A stretch of DNA of 64,000 bases from Alloalcanivorax mobilis. Lineage in GTDB: Bacteria > Pseudomonadota > Gammaproteobacteria > Pseudomonadales > Alcanivoracaceae. The notes beneath the pieces are model-generated. The model saw only the letters and a program-made list of their open reading frames with translations, searched no databases and was not told the DNA's origin. The translations under genes were made by a program, and so were the position numbers. Below are positions 36,356 through 45,966 of the stretch, in pieces; positions within the stretch are counted from its first letter, which is position 1, and every line of letters starts with the position of its first letter. The DNA is taken from positions 275,020-339,019 of the forward strand of contig NZ_NMQZ01000001.1 in the NCBI RefSeq assembly GCF_002864685.1, written 5' to 3'.

Positions 36356-36422
36356 CCGGGATCAATCCCACGTTTGCAGTCGCCGTGGATTGCTGCGGAT
36401 GATCAGAAAACGATCATGGTGC

Positions 36423-36440
36423 ACTGATCACTGATCACTG
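36423..36440. repeat. Short tandem heptamer CTGATCA
   Basis: CTGATCA occurs twice in tandem plus a third partial copy (CTG) in the space between the convergent SDR and mmsB genes. Because TGATCA is self-complementary the array can fold on itself. It has the same 7-bp period as loci A-C but no clear second arm. A GGCCC-TTCG-GGGCC hairpin follows at about 36448-36461. Confidence 0.5.
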
Positions 36441-36627
36441 GCACACGGGCCCTTCGGGGCCGACTTCATGCTGTGTCAGCCCCGGCGGGACGTTCTGTTT
36501 GATCGCCGCCTGCAAGGGCCAGCGCCAAAAAATGTCGCCGGCCCCGTGCATTGAGGCCTCTTTGTTGGTGATTAATGCGATAACACGCACACCGGGCCGT
36601 TCTTTATGCGTCGACGATTGCTGCGAA

Positions 36628-37521
36628 TCAATCCGCGTCGCGGCTTCGGAAGTAAGTCTGGATGCTGGAAAAATCCAGACCGCCGTGGCCCTGGTTGGCG
36701 TGGGCGGCGTACAGGCTGCGCGCCAGCGCGCCCATCGGCGTGGACGAGCCGCTGGTCAGCGCCGCTTCCAGAGCCAGCCCCAGGTCCTTGTTCATCAGGT
36801 TCACGCCAAAGCCGCCCTGATAGCCGTTGGAGGCGGGCACATTGGGCATCACGCCGGGCCACGGGTTGTACACTTCCAGCGACCAGTTGCCGCCGGAACT
36901 GGCGCGCATGATCTCCGACAGCGCCGCCGGGTCGAGGCCATGATCGACGCCCATCTGCAGCGCCTCGGCGGTGCCGATCATGTGCACCGCCAGCAGCATG
37001 TTGTTGCAGATTTTCGCCACCTGGCCGGCGCCGCTGTCGCCGGCGCGGAAGATGTTCTTACCCATGCATTCGAGCAGGGGCCGGGCTTGTTCCACGGCGT
37101 CGGCGGGGCCGCCGCAAATAAAGGTGGGGGTGCCGGCCTTGGCGCCGCCGACACCGCCGGAAACCGGCGCGTCGATCATCACCCGGCCGTTGTCGGCGGC
37201 GATCCCGGCCACCCGCCGTGAGGTGGCCGCGTCGATGGTCGAGCAATCGATAATCAGGGTGTCCGGGTCGATCAGATCAAGAATGCCCTGCTCGCCAAGA
37301 TACAGGCCGGTGACCGCCTTGGCCGAAGGCAGCATGCTGATCACCACCTCGGCGCCTTGCACCGCCAGCGCCGGTTGGTCCACGGCGCGGGCCCCGGCGG
37401 CGCTGGCCGCTTCGAGCAGCGCCGGCACCAGATCAAAGGCGGTGACTTCATGGCCGGCCTTGACCAGATTGGCGGCCATCGGGCCGCCCATGTTACCGAC
37501 ACCAAAAAAGCCGATTTTCAT
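36628..37521 (-). CDS. mmsB: 3-Hydroxyisobutyrate dehydrogenase
   Basis: A 297-residue beta-hydroxyacid dehydrogenase. MKIGFFGVGNMGGPMAANLVKAGHEV is the Rossmann NAD site, DAPVSGGVGGAKAGT the substrate-binding motif, GAGQVAKICNNMLLAVHM holds the catalytic Lys, and KDLGLALEAA is near the C-terminus. It oxidises 3-hydroxyisobutyrate to methylmalonate semialdehyde in valine breakdown; the product is the substrate of MmsA in the same operon. It is the last gene of the unit. Confidence 0.93.
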   Translation of the reverse strand: MKIGFFGVGNMGGPMAANLVKAGHEVTAFDLVPALLEAASAAGARAVDQPALAVQGAEVVISMLPSAKAVTGLYLGEQGILDLIDPDTLIIDCSTIDAATSRRVAGIAADNGRVMIDAPVSGGVGGAKAGTPTFICGGPADAVEQARPLLECMGKNIFRAGDSGAGQVAKICNNMLLAVHMIGTAEALQMGVDHGLDPAALSEIMRASSGGNWSLEVYNPWPGVMPNVPASNGYQGGFGVNLMNKDLGLALEAALTSGSSTPMGALARSLYAAHANQGHGGLDFSSIQTYFRSRDAD

Positions 37522-37565
37522 TGTTTTCTCCTTATTGTCCGCTGGGCGGGCGTGATTTTGCGCGT

Positions 37566-38717
37566 TTATAAGAATGACAAATCCTGAAGCACCCGGCGGG
37601 CGATGATCACCCGCATGATTTCATTGGTGCCTTCGAGAATCTGATGCACCCGGCTGTCGCGCACATAGCGTTCCAGCGGGTATTCCTTGATGTAACCGTA
37701 GCCGCCGTGCAACTGCAGCGCTTGATTGCAGATGTCGAAGCACAGGTCGGTGGCCAGGCGCTTGGCCATGGCGCACACGGTGCTTTTGTCGTCGTGGCCC
37801 TGGTCCAGTTTCCAGGCCGCCAGCCGCACCATCTGCTGGGCGGCCAGCAGGTGGGTGGCCATGTCGGCCAGGGCGAACTGGGTGTTCTGGAAGGCCGCCA
37901 CCGGCTGGCCGAACTGCTGGCGTTCCTGCACATAGCTCTGCGCCTGGCGCAGCGCGGCGGTGGCCGCGCCCAGGGAACAGCTGGCGATGTTGATGCGACC
38001 GCCGTCCAGGCCGGCCATGGCGATCTTGAAGCCCTGGCCCTCGTCGCCGATGCGGTTCTCCGCTGGCACCCGGGCGTTGTCCAGAATCACCGCCCGGGTG
38101 GGCTGGCTTTTCCAGCCCATTTTTTCTTCGTTGCGGCCGTAGCTGACGCCCGGCGTGTCGGCGGCGATCGCGAAGCAGGAAATGCCGCCCGCGCCGGGGC
38201 CGCCGGTGCGCGCCATCAGAACCAGCACATCGGTGTCGCCGGCGCCGGAAATGAACGCCTTGGCGCCGTTGAGCACATAATCATTGCCGTCGCGGCGCGC
38301 GCTGGTGGTGAGCGACGCGGCGTCGGAGCCGGCGTTCGGTTCGGTGAGGCAATAGGAAGCCAGTTTCTCTCCGCTCATCAAGGCGGCGCCCCAGCGTTGC
38401 CGCACTGTGTCGTTGCCGAAACGGGTGAGCATCCAGGTGGCCATGTTGTGAATGGTGATAAAGGCGGTGGTGGAGGTGCAGCCGGCCGCCAGTTGTTCGA
38501 AAATCAGAGCCGCGTCCAGCCGGCTCAGGCCCATGCCGCCGTGCTCCTCGTCGCAATACAGCGAGCAGAAGCCCAATTCGCCGGCGCGGCGGAGGGTGTC
38601 TTTGGGGAACACGCTGCCGGCGTCCCATGCGGCGGCGAACGGCGCCAACTCCTTATCGGCGAACTGGCGCGCGGTGTCGCGGAACGCCAGTTGTTCTTCA
38701 TTAAGAGCGAAATCCAC
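37566..38717 (-). CDS. Acyl-CoA dehydrogenase, probably isobutyryl-CoA dehydrogenase
   Basis: About 383 residues with a GTG start at 38715-38717 (VDFALNEEQLAFRDTARQFADKEL). ACD signatures are YCLTEPNAGSDAASL (FAD-binding) and the C-terminal ALQLHGGYGYIKEYPLERYVRDSRVHQILEGTNEIMR, with catalytic Glu in EGTNEI. Between mmsA and mmsB it most likely oxidises isobutyryl-CoA to methacrylyl-CoA in valine catabolism; 2-methylbutyryl-CoA is also possible. The open frame extends far upstream into mmsA, but that part is not this protein. Confidence 0.88.
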   Translation of the reverse strand: MDFALNEEQLAFRDTARQFADKELAPFAAAWDAGSVFPKDTLRRAGELGFCSLYCDEEHGGMGLSRLDAALIFEQLAAGCTSTTAFITIHNMATWMLTRFGNDTVRQRWGAALMSGEKLASYCLTEPNAGSDAASLTTSARRDGNDYVLNGAKAFISGAGDTDVLVLMARTGGPGAGGISCFAIAADTPGVSYGRNEEKMGWKSQPTRAVILDNARVPAENRIGDEGQGFKIAMAGLDGGRINIASCSLGAATAALRQAQSYVQERQQFGQPVAAFQNTQFALADMATHLLAAQQMVRLAAWKLDQGHDDKSTVCAMAKRLATDLCFDICNQALQLHGGYGYIKEYPLERYVRDSRVHQILEGTNEIMRVIIARRVLQDLSFL

Positions 38718-38800
38718 GGCTTGGGTCCTGTGCTGGTGGCGGCCGGTGGCAACCGCGCCCACGACCAACGGTGTTCGTCGGGGCGCGGTCCCGGGCGCGT

Positions 38801-40294
38801 TTATTTCAAATGAATGGTCATGTTCGGGCCGCTCTGGATGTCGTCCTCGAACCAGCGGCTGGTGACCGTTTTGGTTTCGGTATAGAAACGCACCGCCTGC
38901 TTGCCGTAGGCATGTTGGTCGCCATAGAACGAGCCCTTCCAGCCGGTGAAGCTGAAGAACGGCAGCGGCACCGGAATCGGTACATTGATGCCGACCTGGC
39001 CCACTTCCACCTGGTGCTGGTATTTGCGCGCGGCGGCGCCGCTGGCGGTGAAGATCGAGGTGCCGTTGCCATAAGGGCTGTTGTTGACCAGCTCGATGGC
39101 TTCTTCCAGGGTGTCCACGCACACGCAGCACAGCACCGGGCCAAAGATCTCTTCCTGGTAGATGGCCATTTCCGGTTTGACGTCGGTGAACAGGGTCGGG
39201 CCGACCCAGTTGCCGTCGGGCAGGCCGTCCACGGTGCACTCGGAGCCATCCAGCAGACAGGTGGCGCCTTCCTCCTTGCCCTGTTTGATCAGCGTCAGCA
39301 CCCGGTCGCGGGCCTTGGGGCTGATCTGCGGGCCGTAGCCGGCGTCCTTGTCGTCCCAGGCGCCGGGGCGGATCTTGGCGAACTCGGCGCTCAGTTCTTC
39401 GATCCATTGTTGCGATTCACCGACGAACACCGCCACGCTGATCGCCATGCAGCGCTGGCCGGCGGCGCCGCAGGAGGCCCCCACCAGGCTGCCGATCACC
39501 TGGCTCTTCTGGGCATCGGGCATCACCACCATGTGGTTCTTGGCGCCGGCGAAGCACTGGGCGCGTTTGAGGTGGTCGGTGGCGGTGCGATACACATGCT
39601 GGCCCACCGGCACCGAGCCGACGAACGACACCGCCTTGATCGCCGGGTGGGTGAGCAGGGTGTCGACCTGCTCCTTGCCGCCGTGCACCACCTGCAGCAG
39701 GTTTTTCGGCGCGCCCGCTTCCAGGAACAGCTCGGCGAGCATGTTGGGCGTCATCGGGTCCTGTTCCGAGGGCTTGAGCACGAAGGTGTTGCCGCAGGCG
39801 ATGGCCATCGGGAACATCCACAGCGGAATCATCGCCGGGAAGTTGAACGGGGTAATACCGGCGCACACGCCCAGTGGCTGGGTCCAGGAGTGGGTGTCGA
39901 TGCTGCGCGCCACGTTCTCCACAGTCTCGCCCATCATCATCGAGGCCACGTTGGCGGCCTGCTCGACCACTTCGATGCCGCGCCATACATCGCCTTTGGC
40001 GTCCTCGAAGGTTTTGCCGGTTTCCTTGGCCAGCACTTCAGCGATCTGGTCGTGGCGCTCCTTGAGCAGGTGTTGATAGCGCAACATCAGGCGCGCCCGT
40101 TCGGACACCGGCACTTCACGCCATTCAAGAAAAGCGGCGCCGGCGGCGGCGATGGCCTGCTCCATTTCCTCCGCGGTGGCGGCGGGGGCCTCACAGAGCA
40201 CTTCCTGGGTGGCGGGGTTGGTCACCGGAATCCAGGTGCGGGTGTTGCTTTCGGCGAACTCGCCATTGATCAGTTGGGGCAGTCGGGTCGACAT
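38801..40294 (-). CDS. mmsA: CoA-acylating methylmalonate-semialdehyde dehydrogenase
   Basis: A 497-residue aldehyde dehydrogenase family member. The features [34 protein letters not shown] and the active-site region [22 protein letters not shown], with catalytic Cys in GQRCMA, are diagnostic of MmsA, which uses CoA rather than water. It converts methylmalonate semialdehyde to propionyl-CoA. It sits between the permease gene and the acyl-CoA dehydrogenase. Confidence 0.95.
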   Translation of the reverse strand: MSTRLPQLINGEFAESNTRTWIPVTNPATQEVLCEAPAATAEEMEQAIAAAGAAFLEWREVPVSERARLMLRYQHLLKERHDQIAEVLAKETGKTFEDAKGDVWRGIEVVEQAANVASMMMGETVENVARSIDTHSWTQPLGVCAGITPFNFPAMIPLWMFPMAIACGNTFVLKPSEQDPMTPNMLAELFLEAGAPKNLLQVVHGGKEQVDTLLTHPAIKAVSFVGSVPVGQHVYRTATDHLKRAQCFAGAKNHMVVMPDAQKSQVIGSLVGASCGAAGQRCMAISVAVFVGESQQWIEELSAEFAKIRPGAWDDKDAGYGPQISPKARDRVLTLIKQGKEEGATCLLDGSECTVDGLPDGNWVGPTLFTDVKPEMAIYQEEIFGPVLCCVCVDTLEEAIELVNNSPYGNGTSIFTASGAAARKYQHQVEVGQVGINVPIPVPLPFFSFTGWKGSFYGDQHAYGKQAVRFYTETKTVTSRWFEDDIQSGPNMTIHLK

Positions 40295-40437
40295 GAGGGT
40301 CTCCGCTTTGATATCAGTGATGCGTTAGGGGTACCGGAATCCGCCCATCGCGGGGCGGACAAGGTGGCCGCCTGATGGAGAGCATCCCCATCAGGAAAAC
40401 ACTTCGTATAGCCATTTGCCAGCTTCACCGGCACGGC

Positions 40438-41745
40438 TCAGAACAGGGTGTACAGCAGCACCGCGAGCATCAGTACCGCCGAGGGCACCAGCACGCTGGC
40501 GACGAAAATCATCGGGTACGCGCGCTGGTGCGTTTCTTTACAGATGGCGCGAATGGTGGTCACCACGTAGCCGTTATGGGGCAGTGAATCCAGCCCCCCG
40601 GAGGCGAGCGCCGAGATCCGGTGCATGGCGCCGTTGTCCAGGCCCATGCCCTGGTAAATCGGCGCCAGGATTGGCAGCGCGATGCCCAGCCCGCCGGACG
40701 CGGAACCGGTGATGCCGGCGATCACCGTGACCGCCATGGCCAGGCCGGCGTACTCCAGGCCGGGCAGGTCGGTGAGCACCGCGACGATCTCCTTGAAGGC
40801 CGGCGTCAACGCCGCCACCGCGCCGAAGCCGACCACCGCGCAGGTATTGGCGGTGGCCACCAGGGCGTTGTCGGCGCCGGCGGCCAGGGTGCCGGTGCTG
40901 TGATCAAGCGCATGGCGAAACAGCACAAAGCCCAGCGCCAGGCTGGTGACCATGGCCACCAGCAGCGCTTCCACGGCGCGCAGTTCGAACACCAGCGACA
41001 GCAGATTGAAACCCCCCACCAGCACCACCAGCGGTACCAGTGCCGCCAGGGCCGGAATGCGCAGGGCATCGTCGTCGCCGTGCTGGCGGCTGGCGGCGGG
41101 CGGATCGAATTGCTCGCCGGCCGCCACCGCGCGGCCCACCGCCAGCTTCAGGGCATAGGCACCGAGCAGCAAAATGGTGAAACCGCAGATCACGCCAATA
41201 AAACCGCCGGCCACGGCGGTGGTGCCGAAGTGTTCGGTGGGAATCAGGTTTTGCACCTCCGGCGAGCCCGGTGAGGTCATCGTGAACGAGATCGAACCGA
41301 ACACCATGGCACCGGGGATAAAGCGGTGCGGCAGGTTGGCGCTTTTGAACAGCTGGTAGGCGATCGGATAAACGCTGAAGCCGACCACGAACACGCTGAC
41401 GCCGCCGTAGGTGAGAATCGCCGAAGCGCCCACCACCGCCATGATGGCGCGTTTCTCGCCGAACCAGTCGCGCGCCTTGCGGGCGATGGTCTTGGCGGCG
41501 CCGCTGTCGTCCATGATCTGGCCGAAAATGGCGCCCAGCAGAATGGCGGGAAACCAGGTGGTGAAGAAGCCGGTGAAGCCGCTCATGTAGGTGTCCAGCA
41601 TCGCCTCGTCGAGAGCCAGGCCGCTGAACAGGGCCACCAGCACCGCGCACAGCACGGCGGAGATGATGATATTGACGCCCTTCATGGTCAGGAAGACGAG
41701 AAGAGCCAGGCCGAGGAACAGGCCGAGGAAGCTGATCGCAAGCAT
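40438..41745 (-). CDS. GntP-family permease
   Basis: About 435 residues and twelve or so hydrophobic segments. Family features include TWFPAILLGAIFGQIMDDSGAAKTIARK, SVFVVGFSVYPIAYQLFKSANLP, FTMTSPGSPEVQN and SGGLDSLPHNGYVVTTI. GntP/DASS-like members take up gluconate, hydroxybutyrate or related acids. First in the catabolic operon, it may import a branched hydroxy or keto acid, but that is inference. Start at ATG 41743-41745 follows AAGGA; the open frame extends 65 codons upstream without support. Confidence 0.85.
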   Translation of the reverse strand: MLAISFLGLFLGLALLVFLTMKGVNIIISAVLCAVLVALFSGLALDEAMLDTYMSGFTGFFTTWFPAILLGAIFGQIMDDSGAAKTIARKARDWFGEKRAIMAVVGASAILTYGGVSVFVVGFSVYPIAYQLFKSANLPHRFIPGAMVFGSISFTMTSPGSPEVQNLIPTEHFGTTAVAGGFIGVICGFTILLLGAYALKLAVGRAVAAGEQFDPPAASRQHGDDDALRIPALAALVPLVVLVGGFNLLSLVFELRAVEALLVAMVTSLALGFVLFRHALDHSTGTLAAGADNALVATANTCAVVGFGAVAALTPAFKEIVAVLTDLPGLEYAGLAMAVTVIAGITGSASGGLGIALPILAPIYQGMGLDNGAMHRISALASGGLDSLPHNGYVVTTIRAICKETHQRAYPMIFVASVLVPSAVLMLAVLLYTLF

Positions 41746-41869
41746 CGCGACATCCTTGATTGTTGTTGTAATCACTACGACCGGAGCGTTTTGATACCGG
41801 TCACTGACAAATATATTGCTATTGGTATCACAATGACGGGCCGGTTTAGATGGCTTTGATTGAGAAAAG

Positions 41870-42799
41870 ATGGATAAAATTGCTCCCATGACTGAATTCA
41901 CGCCGCCCCTTGCCGAAACCTCGAAATGGCCTTTGCCCAAGGCGGGCCGGCGGGTGGTGATCCCGCAAACGCTGGTCGATGAACTGGCCGGGCACCCGCT
42001 GTGCCGGGACTGCCAGCCCCACGGGGTGGGCTATTATCCGGCGGCGGCCGGCCACCATATGGGGCGCGTGGCGCCGGCGGACGATCTGTTTATTTACTGC
42101 CTGGCCGGGTCCGGCGTAGCGGAGGTCGAGGGGGTGCGTCGGCCGGTGCGGGCGGGTGAGGTGCTGCTGCTGCGCGAGGGGCGCCGGCATCGCTATCGGG
42201 CCAATCCCGGCGATCCCTGGACGATTTACTGGGTGCACCTGGGCGGCGCCGGCGTGGCCGCGTACTTCGACGAGATTCAAAGCGATGAGCGCGCCTTCAC
42301 GGTGTCGGTGGGGGTGCACTCACGCCTTACCGAGGAGTTGGAATTGCTGCTCGCCACCGCCACCCGTTTTCAGCGCCAGCATCAACTTTACGCGGCCAAT
42401 CTTTTGAAGAGCGTGCTCAGCTACATGGCGCTGATGCGGCGCCAGCGCCAGAGCCGTAACGCGGCGCTGGATGTGGCCCGGGTGCAGGCCTGGCTGCAGA
42501 CCCGTCTGCACGAGAAAATCGACCTCGGCGAACTGGTGGCGGCCACCAGTGCGTTGTCCCGTTATCACTTTATCCGCGAATACAAACGGCACACCGGGCA
42601 AACGCCGATGCAAGCGTTTCAGCATTTGAAAATCAGCCGCGCCTGTTACCTGCTCGACATCACCGAGTTGAGCGTCGCCGACGTCGCCGCCGATCTGGGT
42701 TACGAAGACCCGTATCACTTTTCCCGGCAGTTCAAGAAGGTCATGGGCGTGGCACCGCGCGACTATCGCCGCGAACGCTCGGCGCATTTGCGTGACTGA
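41870..42799 (+). CDS. AraC-family regulator, MmsR-like
   Basis: A 309-residue AraC/XylS regulator. The N-terminal cupin sensing half includes GVGYYPAAAGHHMGRV, CLAGSGVAEVEG and PWTIYWVHLGG. The C-terminal double HTH has IDLGELVAATSALSRYHFIREYKRHTGQTPMQAFQHLKISRA and VADVAADLGYEDPYHFSRQFKKVMGVAPRDYR. It is divergent from the permease-mmsA operon, as MmsR is from mmsAB in Pseudomonas, so it probably activates it. ATG 41888 is an alternative start. Confidence 0.87.
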   Translation: MDKIAPMTEFTPPLAETSKWPLPKAGRRVVIPQTLVDELAGHPLCRDCQPHGVGYYPAAAGHHMGRVAPADDLFIYCLAGSGVAEVEGVRRPVRAGEVLLLREGRRHRYRANPGDPWTIYWVHLGGAGVAAYFDEIQSDERAFTVSVGVHSRLTEELELLLATATRFQRQHQLYAANLLKSVLSYMALMRRQRQSRNAALDVARVQAWLQTRLHEKIDLGELVAATSALSRYHFIREYKRHTGQTPMQAFQHLKISRACYLLDITELSVADVAADLGYEDPYHFSRQFKKVMGVAPRDYRRERSAHLRD

Positions 42800-42820
42800 C
42801 CGCCGGCCTGGCCGGCGCGG

Positions 42821-44233
42821 TCACGGCGAGGTTTGGGTGCGCCATTGCAGGAAGGCGTCGCCGCATTCCGACACGGCCTGTTCCAGAGCCCGCCGGCGTT
42901 TGCTGTCGCCGTCGTCCCGTGGCGGGTTCTGCAGGGCTTTTTGCAGCGTCTGGCGCTGGCTCCGGGACAGTTGCTCCAGCCAGTGGCTGTCGGCGTCGCC
43001 GAGGGTGAGCGGGTCGCGGCCGGCGTGGTTGCGGTGGCTGACCCGGTACCAATGCTCCAGGGCGCGGCCCAGCACCACGTAGCCGAATTGCGGGTCGCGC
43101 ACCGGCCCGAAATGGGCGCGCTGGCCGCCGCTGGACAGCGGGCCGAGCTTGAGGCGGTCCAGCTTGCCGGCGTAATAGAGACTGCCGGCGGCGCCCAACA
43201 AGCCGCCGACCAGAGCGCCGGCGCCCAGCGTATGGCCAGCGGTGAGTGCGTCCACGCCAGCGCCACCGAGGGCACCGGCGCCGAAGCCGGCGGTGGCCAG
43301 ATAGGTGCGGCTGACGCCCCAGGCGCGGCGGGTGGTTTCGCTGAACAGATCGGCGCCCGGCTCCCAGGCCAGATCGCTTTCCTGGCGCTGCAAATGGTGG
43401 TGCAGATAGAGGCCCTCGATGTCCCGGCGCAAGCCCTGCTCGCGCTGGCGCTGCCATTCCCGCCAGCGTTGCCTCAGGCCGTGTTCCAGCTCGTCGCGGT
43501 TGCCGCCCACCGGCAAGGTGGCGCTTTGCACCCGGGTGAGCATGGCGGCCAGGGTGGTGGCGATCAGCCGCATCGCCTGCTGCTGACGCCGCTGGCGTTG
43601 CTCGGCCAGGTGGTTGATGGCTTCGTCCAGGGGCGCTTCCCATTCCGGCGCCAGCTGGCCGAAGCTGCGCAATAACCCCAGGTGGGTGTCGAACGGCGCG
43701 TGGACCGCGTCGAAGTGGCGCACAATCTGAAAATACTGCCCCAGCGCCGCGCGCCAGCGCTCACCGTGATCCTGCTCGCCGATGCGGTTGATCAGCGCCA
43801 GGCTGGGGCGGCCGGTCCAGCGCAGGATGTTCATCTCCGCCTCATGCTCGCTGGAATAGGGCACCGAGCCGTCGACCACGTAAATGATCCCGGCGCCGTC
43901 CAGAATCGGTGTCAGCAATTCGCACTCGTCGTGGAAGCGCGGGTCGTCGCGATGCTGGGTGACAAAGGCGCGCACCGTGTCGGGCCGGTCCGAGGCGCTC
44001 TGGCTGTGTTGTTCCAGCCAGGCCAGCACGCGGCGCGGACGTTGAAAGCCAGGCGTGTCGATCAACTCGTAGAGTGGCCGGCCGTCCACGCTCAGTGGGT
44101 AGTGCCGGCTGTCCCGGGTGGTGCCTGGCTCCAGGGCGATGGCGATGTCGTCGTTCTGCGCCAGCGTGGCGACGCTGCTGGATTTGCCCTTATTGGGGTG
44201 GCCGACGACGGCGAAACGGGGCGTCTGGCTCAT
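42821..44233 (-). CDS. DUF3482 GTPase
   Basis: A 470-residue protein. The N-terminal G domain has FAVVGHPNKGKSSSVATL (G1), IDTPG (G3) and ALINRIG (N-R-x, a degenerate G4 NKxD). The C-terminal DUF3482 half contains a glycine/alanine-rich hydrophobic hairpin (GFGAGALGGAGVDALTAGHTLGAGALVGGLLGAAGSLYYAG) that could insert in membrane. It overlaps the DUF2868 stop by 4 bp (ATGA), and the two are a known conserved pair of unknown role. Confidence 0.85.
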   Translation of the reverse strand: MSQTPRFAVVGHPNKGKSSSVATLAQNDDIAIALEPGTTRDSRHYPLSVDGRPLYELIDTPGFQRPRRVLAWLEQHSQSASDRPDTVRAFVTQHRDDPRFHDECELLTPILDGAGIIYVVDGSVPYSSEHEAEMNILRWTGRPSLALINRIGEQDHGERWRAALGQYFQIVRHFDAVHAPFDTHLGLLRSFGQLAPEWEAPLDEAINHLAEQRQRRQQQAMRLIATTLAAMLTRVQSATLPVGGNRDELEHGLRQRWREWQRQREQGLRRDIEGLYLHHHLQRQESDLAWEPGADLFSETTRRAWGVSRTYLATAGFGAGALGGAGVDALTAGHTLGAGALVGGLLGAAGSLYYAGKLDRLKLGPLSSGGQRAHFGPVRDPQFGYVVLGRALEHWYRVSHRNHAGRDPLTLGDADSHWLEQLSRSQRQTLQKALQNPPRDDGDSKRRRALEQAVSECGDAFLQWRTQTSP

Positions 44234-45636
44234 TGATCGGCCTCCGCGACGCTAAAACCGGCGACGCTGAGCCGCGGGTCTTTCTGACGCAGAGCGAAGC
44301 GCTGCCACTGGGCAAGGGTGTCGTCGCGGGCCGGCGCCGGATCGCCGTCCGCCGCCAGGGGCACCAGAATCAAGGGCGTGCCGGCGGCGCAGCGCTGGCG
44401 GGCGTCGGTGAGAAAATCCTGCAGCTCGCCGGTGGGCGGCTCCCAGCCCCGAGTTACGATCACCAGCGGCCGATTGCACTGCGCGGCCTCCGCCAGGGTC
44501 TCGGCATCCTGCTCCAGGCTGGCGGCGCCACCGGCGTTCAGCACCAGCGGCTCGTCGCCTTGAATCAAATGACGGGCCAGCCCGGGCTGGCCGGCGCCGG
44601 CGCCGGCCCAGCGGATCAGAGTACCCGGCACCGGCAGGGCCGGGCCGCCGTCGATGCCCGGTGAACGGGAAGCGGGCAGAGGCTCGTGGTCGGCGGGTCG
44701 ATCGCTTTCCACATAGGCGGTGTTGAAACGCTCGAGCAGGGCGGCGTGGCCCGGGTGATCGCGCAGCAGCGCCAGAGCGCGCCGCCGCAGTTGCCAGCTG
44801 CCGAAGGCCAGCAACAGCAGCCTTGGGATCACCGCGTAGACCGCCCACAGCATGGCCAGAAACGGCCACCAGCCGCCCAGCAGCGCCGGTTCGGCGGGGG
44901 CGCCCTGGCCGAGGCGGAAATACCGCGAGCGTTCCACCAGCTCCAGGCTCGGCACCGCGCCGGGCAGCCACTCCCGCCAGGGCCAGGCGAGGGCGCGCAT
45001 CAGCTCATGGTAGCCAGCGGCGGAGGCTTGCAGGGTGGTGCTCCAGCCGAACGCCAGATCCTTGATCAGCACTTGGGTGAGCAGGGTCAGCAACGCACAG
45101 AGGCCGAATGCCAGGCCGCCGCCGTGGGCGATCCGGGCGGCCAGATGGGGCTGCAGAAGCCGCAGCATGGGGGCCGGCTCCGGCAACGGCCACCAGCGCG
45201 GCACGCCATCACGGAACAGGCCGCGCCAAGGGCGCGCGCCGACCATTGCCTGGGCGCTGGTGAGCAGCGCCAGCAACAGTTGCAGCAGGGCCATGGCGAC
45301 GATCAGGGTGACATTGATGCGCCGGCCGCCGTCGTAATAAAGCAGGCCGAGCATGGTCAGCACGCCCAGCACCGCGCCCAGCGCCATGAACAGCAACCGC
45401 AGCCGCCGCCAGCCACGGAGGCCGGCGGCGCTGTCAGCGTGTTTGCTTTGCTCGGGGCCGCTGGCGGCGCCGATTTCGCCGAGCCAGGCGGCCTGGCCCG
45501 GCAATGAGCCGTGCCGGCGTTGATAATCAAGCGCCAGACGCCGGTCCCGGCGATGCAGGAAGTCGGCGCTCTGGCGTTGATCGCGGTGATACTGGTGGTC
45601 GAAGTCCAGCAGCAGGGGTAAGGGCGAGGACGGCAA
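44230..45636 (-). CDS. DUF2868 membrane protein
   Basis: A 468-residue protein with an N-terminal soluble region, four or five transmembrane helices between about 80 and 290 (LLFMALGAVLGVLTMLGLLYYDGG; LIVAMALLQLLLALL; GGLAFGLCALLTLLTQVLI; WPFLAMLWAVYAVIPRLLLLAF), and a C-terminal domain with RPLVIVTRGWEPPTGELQDFL. This matches DUF2868, which occurs with DUF3482 GTPases. They may form a membrane-associated GTPase complex; no function is established. Confidence 0.82.
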   Translation of the reverse strand: MPSSPLPLLLDFDHQYHRDQRQSADFLHRRDRRLALDYQRRHGSLPGQAAWLGEIGAASGPEQSKHADSAAGLRGWRRLRLLFMALGAVLGVLTMLGLLYYDGGRRINVTLIVAMALLQLLLALLTSAQAMVGARPWRGLFRDGVPRWWPLPEPAPMLRLLQPHLAARIAHGGGLAFGLCALLTLLTQVLIKDLAFGWSTTLQASAAGYHELMRALAWPWREWLPGAVPSLELVERSRYFRLGQGAPAEPALLGGWWPFLAMLWAVYAVIPRLLLLAFGSWQLRRRALALLRDHPGHAALLERFNTAYVESDRPADHEPLPASRSPGIDGGPALPVPGTLIRWAGAGAGQPGLARHLIQGDEPLVLNAGGAASLEQDAETLAEAAQCNRPLVIVTRGWEPPTGELQDFLTDARQRCAAGTPLILVPLAADGDPAPARDDTLAQWQRFALRQKDPRLSVAGFSVAEADQ

Positions 45637-45717
45637 ATCAGGCTTCCCGGTCGAGAAAACGCGAACCGTCAGTGTAACGCACCCGTCCCCGCCGCGTATC
45701 CTCCCGGCACCGGCGGA

Positions 45718-45966
45718 TCAGAGCTTGTTGGCGGGGACCGTGTAGTTGACGCTGCGCTGCGAGCAGGCATTGCAGGCGTTGCTGTATTCGCCGGCTTTGG
45801 TGCCGCTGGCGAAGTAGCCGACCACCGGCCGGTAATCCATGGTGCACATGGCCGGGCGTGGCGACGGACACGAAGTGGCGTTGTCGGGCAGGGTGGGCTG
45901 ATGCGCGCAACCGGCGGCGCCGAGAACCACGGTGGCGCCAAGTAACAGGTGCTTCAAGCGTAACAT
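45718..45966 (-). CDS. Small lipoprotein with a Kazal-like domain
   Basis: 82 residues. A signal peptide with lipobox GAAGC predicts lipidation. The rest, CPSPRPAMCTMDYRPVVGYF and GEYSNACNACS, follows the Kazal protease-inhibitor pattern (C-x-YxPVCG-x-Y-x-N-x-C-x-x-C), but the Cys of PVCG is Val, so one disulphide partner appears lost. ATG 45964-45966 follows AAGGAG. Bacterial Kazal proteins can inhibit serine proteases; whether this one still does is unclear. Confidence 0.65.
   Translation of the reverse strand: MLRLKHLLLGATVVLGAAGCAHQPTLPDNATSCPSPRPAMCTMDYRPVVGYFASGTKAGEYSNACNACSQRSVNYTVPANKL

Noticed and set aside
37566..39407. A 613-residue acyl-CoA dehydrogenase fusion
   Set aside because: The upstream part is the mmsA coding region in another frame; the family protein begins at GTG 38717.
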